This document shows, one piece after another, positions 14,118-18,242 of a stretch of 18,242 nt of DNA. The DNA lies in the NCBI GenBank assembly GCA_934621705.1, contig CAKTUP010000022.1:1-18242 (forward strand), written 5' to 3'. How positions within the stretch are numbered: the first letter of the stretch is position 1; every line of letters begins with the position of its first letter. Position numbers and translations under genes: made by a program. The notes under the pieces are model-generated. The model saw nothing but the letters and a program-made list of their open reading frames with translations. It was not told where the DNA came from and made no database searches. This DNA is from an uncultured Petrimonas sp. (GTDB taxonomy: Bacteria > Bacteroidota > Bacteroidia > Bacteroidales > Dysgonomonadaceae).

Positions 14118-15638
14118 ATGAATAAATTTACCCGACTTTTCCTTTTCTGCTCTTTTGTAGTATTATTATCCGCTTGCGGAACCGCCCGTAAATCGTTAAC
14201 CCACAGAGCTGATTCAACTCCCAAACGCGAATTTCGCGGTGCGTGGATTCAAACCGTGGGACAATCGCGATACCAGCAGATGAACAGCGCAGCCATGAAG
14301 CATTATCTGGCTGAAATGGTGCGAAAGTTTGATGAAGCCGGCATCAACGCGCTTGTTTTTCAAATTCGTCCCGAAGCCGATGCTTTTTACAAATCGAATC
14401 TCGAACCTTACAGCCGATTTTTTACCGGTGTGCAAGGCAAAGCGCCAGACGATCCTGATTTTGATCCGCTGGCATTCATCATCGAAGAGTGCCACAAACG
14501 CGGAATGGAACTGCATGCGTGGCTTAATCCGTATCGGGTAAAATCGAATATCAGCAGCCAACTGGCTCCCAATCATATTTACTGGAAATATCCCGAACGC
14601 TTCGTGCAATACGGAAATCAATTGTATTTTGAGCCGGGATTGCCCGAGAACCGCAGTTTTATTTGCGAAGTGGTACGCGATATTGTCTCGCGATACGATG
14701 TAGATGCCATTCACATGGACGACTATTTTTATCCGTATCCCATTGCCGGAACACCTTTTCCCGATGACAACAGTTTTAATATGTACGCTGCATCGCAAGG
14801 GTTTTCGCCCAATCAACGTGCCGATTGGCGGCGAAACAACGTGAATTTGCTGATTCAGCAGCTCAAATATACCATTGCCGGAACAAAACCGTGGGTGCGT
14901 TTCGGGATAAGCCCGTTCGGAATTTACCGCAATAAGCGCAACGATCCGAACGGCAGCGACACCAACGGCCTGGAAAACTACGGCGACCTGTATGCCGATA
15001 TCAAACTGTGGGTGGAAAAAGGGTGGATTGATTACAATCTGCCGCAACTTTATTGGGAGATTGGCCACGAACGCGCCGATTATACCACGTTGCTGCATTG
15101 GTGGAACGCGAATAATTTTGAGCAACAGCTTTATATCGGACAGGATTTGCAACGCAGCATGGACAAAAACGAACTGGACGTGAAGATCCGGCAATCGCGC
15201 GAAATGTCGTTCGTGCACGGAAATTGCTATTGGTACGGTTACCTGATACTTGAAAATACAAACGGCGTTGCCGATGCGCTTAAAACGGGTGCTCATCGCG
15301 CCAAAGCGTTAATTCCGGCTTATACTCATTTACACAAAGGTAGTCCCGGTAAAGTAAAAAAACTCACTCAGGTATTTACCGAGGATATGCATTTTCTCAC
15401 GTGGGAACACAAGAAACAACCACGAAATCCAGAAACGGCGCAGCAATTTGTGGTTTATCGGTTCGGCAATAATGAGAAAACGGACATTAACCGTGCCGAA
15501 AATATCGTTGCCGTAACGCCCGATAATTTTTTCGTGCTTCCTTACGAAGGCGGAAACAATCGCTATACGTATGTGGTTACGGCGTTGGACGCGTTTAAGA
15601 ACGAGGGAAAGGCAGTGAAGATTAAGGTGAAGCTTTGA
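14118..15638 (+). CDS. GHL10 (DUF187) glycosyl hydrolase-like lipoprotein
   Basis: Lipoprotein of 506 residues from the ATG at 14118, which gives MNKFTRLFLFCSFVVLLSAC with lipobox LLSAC at Cys20. The ATG at 14103 would add five residues. The TIM-barrel GHL10 domain covers about residues 37-380: REFRGAWIQTV, FQIRPEADAFYKS, GMELHAWLNPYRV, DAIHMDDYFYPYP, RFGISPFGIYRN and NLPQLYWEIGH are all family hallmarks. Members include E. coli DigH (YddW), which cleaves peptidoglycan glycan strands lacking stem peptides, so a similar envelope role is likely but the substrate is not proven. The last about 90 residues (TQVFTEDMHFLTWEHK to VVTALDAFKNEGKAV) look like a fibronectin type III-like domain. The 3' end overlaps the convergent mntA gene by 17 bp. 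A 360-residue frame antisense to it is a coding shadow. Confidence 0.9.
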   Translation: MNKFTRLFLFCSFVVLLSACGTARKSLTHRADSTPKREFRGAWIQTVGQSRYQQMNSAAMKHYLAEMVRKFDEAGINALVFQIRPEADAFYKSNLEPYSRFFTGVQGKAPDDPDFDPLAFIIEECHKRGMELHAWLNPYRVKSNISSQLAPNHIYWKYPERFVQYGNQLYFEPGLPENRSFICEVVRDIVSRYDVDAIHMDDYFYPYPIAGTPFPDDNSFNMYAASQGFSPNQRADWRRNNVNLLIQQLKYTIAGTKPWVRFGISPFGIYRNKRNDPNGSDTNGLENYGDLYADIKLWVEKGWIDYNLPQLYWEIGHERADYTTLLHWWNANNFEQQLYIGQDLQRSMDKNELDVKIRQSREMSFVHGNCYWYGYLILENTNGVADALKTGAHRAKALIPAYTHLHKGSPGKVKKLTQVFTEDMHFLTWEHKKQPRNPETAQQFVVYRFGNNEKTDINRAENIVAVTPDNFFVLPYEGGNNRYTYVVTALDAFKNEGKAVKIKVKL

Positions 15639-15960
15639 CGGGTAAAGCAAGTTCCGTTTTGTTTATTTTGTAAAATGTCTTTCCTGTTTTATCTATTTCC
15701 GTTCCTACAGGAGTGTTTTTTTTAGTGTGATAATCCACCACATCCACCTTATACAGTAATTCAAGGTTGTCTATTTCGACTGAGATTTTTAATAAATCGT
15801 CAAATGTGATGTTTTCGCCTTTTACAGCCAAATCTATATCCGAACCTTTCCGATAATTATCCTTTGCCCTTGAACCGAAAATCAAAACTTCCTTAACATG
15901 GGGAAAAGTCCGAAAAACGGAACGAATATCGTATAACGTTTTATCGCTTAATCCAAACAT
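15622..15960 (-). CDS. mntA: MntA-like MNT nucleotidyltransferase antitoxin
   Basis: A 112-residue minimal nucleotidyltransferase. The signature GSRAKDNYRKGSDID at 29-43 fits GSx10DxD exactly, so it should be catalytically competent, with a further acidic residue in KVDVVDYHT. In the studied HepT/MntA pairs this protein AMPylates a tyrosine of HepT and so neutralises it. It lies 17 bp downstream of the HEPN gene on the same strand, the usual hepT-mntA order. Its last residues (about five codons, ending PVKASP) are antisense to the end of the GHL10 gene. Confidence 0.88.
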   Translation of the reverse strand: MFGLSDKTLYDIRSVFRTFPHVKEVLIFGSRAKDNYRKGSDIDLAVKGENITFDDLLKISVEIDNLELLYKVDVVDYHTKKNTPVGTEIDKTGKTFYKINKTELALPVKASP

Positions 15961-15977
15961 TTTTTCTTACTTAACTA

Positions 15978-16400
15978 TTAAATATCTGTTTGCTTTTTAA
16001 GGACAAAATACAAATCTTTCAATAAAGCCACATAATAATCATAAATATTTTGTGCAATTTTATTGGCATCTTCTTCGTTGTAAGTGTGTGCAGTAATATT
16101 ACGTGCTTTTGCCATTTTTCGCCATCCGTCATGATCGGTTATTAAACCATCTTCAAAGGATTTTTTCAAAACGTAGTTCGGGCCTGGCGTAATTTCGTAA
16201 CCCCTGAAAATCAGTAAATCCTGCAAAGTTTTCCAAGCCAGTTCAAACGTATATTCGAAGCGTTGAATGAGGCCTTCTTTTTCAAGTTCGGATAAATCGG
16301 ACGATTTTCTGTCGGACTCAACCACTTCAAGAATTTTCATCAGCGCCTTAGTATAGCTGTTGTAACGTTGCAACCATCGTATCTCTTGAAATTCTTCCAT
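15978..16400 (-). CDS. hepT: HepT-like HEPN toxin (HI0074 family)
   Basis: Helical HEPN protein of 140 residues, family often named nucleotidyltransferase substrate-binding protein HI0074. It carries RNITAHTY at about 100-107 (from ATG 16400), a perfect RX4HXY motif: Arg and His are the RNase residues and Tyr is the AMPylation target in characterised HepT toxins. FEYTFELAWKTLQDLL at about 48-63 is a family hallmark. The frame also opens two codons earlier at a GTG (16406); the ATG is preferred. Paired with mntA downstream. It is divergent from the rRNA methyltransferase gene. No exact TAnnTTTG element was found upstream. Confidence 0.9.
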   Translation of the reverse strand: MEEFQEIRWLQRYNSYTKALMKILEVVESDRKSSDLSELEKEGLIQRFEYTFELAWKTLQDLLIFRGYEITPGPNYVLKKSFEDGLITDHDGWRKMAKARNITAHTYNEEDANKIAQNIYDYYVALLKDLYFVLKKQTDI

Positions 16401-16473
16401 AATCACAGGTATTTATGTCGCCAAATTACAAAATATCGCATTAACAACCAACTATTTTCTCTTTTTTTTCTCG

Positions 16474-16506
16474 AAATCCCAAATCCCACCTCTCAACTCC
16501 CAAATT
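16474..16506. repeat. AAATCCC-type micro-repeat
   Basis: Direct repeats of AAATCCC/CCCAAAT (AAATCCCAAATCCCACC then CTCAACTCCCAAATT) lie just upstream of the methyltransferase promoter in the hepT-divergent spacer. Similar short repeats are scattered in Bacteroidetes intergenic DNA (recollection). No function is evident. Confidence 0.45.
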
Positions 16507-16511
16507 GTGCG

Positions 16512-16519
16512 TATCTTTG
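16512..16519 (+). promoter_or_regulatory. -7 element (TATCTTTG) for the RNA methyltransferase gene
   Basis: An exact TAnnTTTG match giving a start near 16526 and a leader of about 20 nt before the ATG at 16546. No -33 TTTG is present at the expected distance; that region is filled by the AAATCCC-type micro-repeat. AGAGG directly abuts the ATG, too close to act as a Shine-Dalgarno site. Confidence 0.6.
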
Positions 16520-16545
16520 CACCTTAATTTATTGAAAACAAGAGG

Positions 16546-18126
16546 ATGACTCAATCGGAAATTTTCCCCCTTATTGCCAAAACCATGGCGGAACTCGAAG
16601 ATGTACTTGCCGAAGAACTTATCGCGTTGGGCGCCAACGATGTGGAAATTGGTACCCGAATGGTATCTTTTTCCGGTGATAAGAAACTGATGTACAAGGC
16701 AAACGTTCATTGCCGTACGGCATTGCGGATTTTGAAACCGATCTATAATTTCAAGGCCGAAAATGCGGATGAAGTGTACCAAGCGCTGAAGCAACTGAAC
16801 TGGGAAGAGTATTTGTCGCTCGACCAAACGTTTTCGATAGATGCCGTGGTGTTTTCGCACATTTTCAACCACTCCAAGTTTGTGGCCTACAAAGTAAAAG
16901 ACGCCATTGCCGACTGGTTTGCCGACAAATACGAAAAGCGGCCTTCGGTGAGCGTTACCAATCCCGATATCGTTTTCAACATTCATATTGCCCACAACAA
17001 ATGCACGTTGTCGCTCGACAGTTCGGGCGAATCGCTGCACAAGCGTGGTTATCGTTTGGCGCAGGGCGATGCTCCGCTCAGCGAAGTGCTTGCCGCAGGC
17101 ATGATCCTGAAGTCGGGATGGCGCGGCGAAAGTGCGTTTGTTGACCCCATGTGCGGGTCGGGAACGTTGCTCATCGAAGCGGCGATGATCGCGTTGGGAA
17201 TCCCCCCGGGAATTCACCGACAGAGTTTCGGGTTCGAAAAGTGGAGCGATTTCGATGAGGAACTTTTCAGTGAAGTTTACAATGATGATTCCGGCTCAAA
17301 AGAGTTTGTGCACCGAATAATCGGGTCTGATATTTCTCCAAAAATGATTGCCATTGCCGAAAAAAACATCAAAAACGCCGGATTAAAAAAGTACATCGAT
17401 TTAAATGTAAAGCCGCTACAGCAATATACCGAAGCTCCCGCTCCCAGCGGTGTTTTAATGACCAATCCGCCGTATGGCGAAAGGATAAAAGTGGATGAAC
17501 TTACGGAATTGTATTCGATGATAGGCGAGCGGTTGAAACACGTTTTTTCCGGATACAATGCTTATATTTTGAGTTATCGGAAAGAGAGTTTCGAAAGTAT
17601 CGGGTTAAAACATTCCAACCGGTTTTTCCTCTTCAACGGCGCGCTGGAGTGCGAAATGCGGGAATACGAAATATTCTCCGGCAAGCGTGACGATCGTCCC
17701 AAAACCGAACGCCGCCGGCCCGACAGGGAACAACTGGAGCGTAATTCAAAAGAAGGATACCGTCGTTCAAAACGTTCTGAGGAAGATGATGACTCCAAGC
17801 CGAAGCGTGAATTTCGCCCCAAACCAGAATACGATAGGGACGATAAACCGCGCAGGGAATTCAGGCGCGACAGAACCGACGACAGAACAGAAAAACCGTT
17901 CAAATCCCGCGAACGCTCCTTCGATCCCGACCGGAAGCGTGATGACAAAAAGCCATTTAAACGCGAAGAACGCAGCGATTTCAAAAAGAAAGAATTCGGA
18001 AAACGGGACGAAAAACGATTTGATGATAAAAAACGCGATCCCCGTTCCGGAGGAAAGTCATTCGGAGATAAGAAAGTTTTCCGAAAAGATGAAAAGCGGG
18101 AATTCAGAAAGAAAAAAGATAGTTAA
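16546..18126 (+). CDS. THUMP-domain class I RNA (guanine-N2) methyltransferase, RlmL-like, with charged tail
   Basis: A 526-residue protein. Residues about 1-155 include the THUMP RNA-binding region. About 160-375 are the SAM-dependent methyltransferase with HKRGYRLAQGDAPLSEVLAA, FVDPMCGSGTLLIEAAM (SAM binding), IIGSDISPKMI and the catalytic TNPPYGERI. This corresponds to the N-terminal half of E. coli RlmL, which makes m2G2445 in 23S rRNA, so the target is probably 23S rRNA. The RlmK half is absent. From about residue 380 a roughly 145-residue tail is almost wholly Arg/Lys/Asp/Glu with recurring [KR][KR]EF and PFKxxER units. It is probably disordered and RNA-contacting. Such tails occur on some Bacteroidetes RNA enzymes (recollection). 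It converges closely with the partial gene at the right edge (5 bp apart). Confidence 0.9.
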   Translation: MTQSEIFPLIAKTMAELEDVLAEELIALGANDVEIGTRMVSFSGDKKLMYKANVHCRTALRILKPIYNFKAENADEVYQALKQLNWEEYLSLDQTFSIDAVVFSHIFNHSKFVAYKVKDAIADWFADKYEKRPSVSVTNPDIVFNIHIAHNKCTLSLDSSGESLHKRGYRLAQGDAPLSEVLAAGMILKSGWRGESAFVDPMCGSGTLLIEAAMIALGIPPGIHRQSFGFEKWSDFDEELFSEVYNDDSGSKEFVHRIIGSDISPKMIAIAEKNIKNAGLKKYIDLNVKPLQQYTEAPAPSGVLMTNPPYGERIKVDELTELYSMIGERLKHVFSGYNAYILSYRKESFESIGLKHSNRFFLFNGALECEMREYEIFSGKRDDRPKTERRRPDREQLERNSKEGYRRSKRSEEDDDSKPKREFRPKPEYDRDDKPRREFRRDRTDDRTEKPFKSRERSFDPDRKRDDKKPFKREERSDFKKKEFGKRDEKRFDDKKRDPRSGGKSFGDKKVFRKDEKREFRKKKDS

Positions 18127-18131
18127 CAGAC

Positions 18132-18242
18132 TCACTTCTTCTCCAGCAACTTATCTATTTCACCTTCCGTCAATATCTTCACATTTGTGAATAGAAATTT
18201 CGGGTCAAGGAAGTTGCCGTATTGGTTTATTTCGTTCACAGC
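18132..18242 (-). CDS. 3' end of an unidentified gene (partial)
   Basis: On the minus strand the frame is open from the window edge to TGA at 18132-18134 and gives 36 residues (AVNEINQYGNFLDPKFLFTN, then VKILTEGEIDKLLEKK). The amphipathic, lysine-rich end looks like a natural C-terminus, and position 5 bp from the methyltransferase stop fits a convergent gene. The family is not recognisable from this fragment. Confidence 0.55.
   Translation of the reverse strand, partial: AVNEINQYGNFLDPKFLFTNVKILTEGEIDKLLEKK

Noticed and set aside
14214..15296. A 360-codon open frame on the minus strand
   Set aside because: It lies wholly antisense to the GHL10 gene, whose translation shows a lipobox and clear family motifs. 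The antisense product has no recognisable domain.
16441..17217. A 258-codon minus-strand frame
   Set aside because: It is antisense to the THUMP/methyltransferase coding region and crosses that gene's promoter. The product shows no family features.

Overview
The window reads as a chromosomal segment from a member of the Bacteroidales (Bacteroidetes). The basis is the gene families: a Bacteroidetes-type PhoH, PurC and UbiE, a roughly 640-residue amidophosphoribosyltransferase, and a GYF/dispanin plus DUF2752 pair. Starts also sit in A-rich contexts without clear Shine-Dalgarno sites, and many genes carry a TAnnTTTG -7 element typical of Bacteroidetes promoters. A Dysgonomonadaceae or Paludibacter-like host is a guess. 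No rRNA, tRNA, CRISPR array, prophage or insertion sequence was seen.

Layout. 1-4835 (minus): amidophosphoribosyltransferase-family gene, phoH, purC and ubiE, probably one operon running leftwards out of the window. Its promoter lies back to back with that of dgt (dGTPase, plus). 6326-6586 holds a promoter and a strong intrinsic terminator that together bracket a candidate small RNA of about 75-80 nt. 6587-7961 (plus): a cassette of a small lipoprotein, a GYF plus dispanin membrane protein and a DUF2752 membrane protein. 7962-8363 has no accepted gene but carries a 41-bp tandem repeat array and a long imperfect palindrome. 8364-11156 (minus): uvrA. 11312-11868 (plus): a PIN-domain toxin with an overlapping small ORF as candidate antitoxin. 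11983-15638 (plus): a CPA2-type cation/proton antiporter with a Usp-like tail and a GHL10 glycosidase-like lipoprotein. 15622-16400 (minus): a HepT/MntA (HEPN/MNT) toxin-antitoxin pair. 16546-18126 (plus): a THUMP RNA methyltransferase with a long charged tail. The window closes with the 3' end of an unidentified minus-strand gene.

How the genes relate. The left half is housekeeping nucleotide and quinone metabolism: purine synthesis, dNTP hydrolysis and menaquinone methylation. The middle and right mix DNA repair, ion transport, envelope and RNA modification genes with two unrelated toxin-antitoxin modules.

The least explained items are the 41-bp array, whose minus strand reads as a chain of 12-14 residue mini-ORFs ending in a shared LRxLRQxLK-like pattern; the orphan promoter-terminator transcript at about 6417-6494; and two places where dispersed micro-repeats supply the stop codon of a conserved gene (ubiE, purC). 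I see no strong case for a complete, wholly new multi-gene system. The lipoprotein/GYF-dispanin/DUF2752 cassette is the closest candidate for an uncharacterised one.
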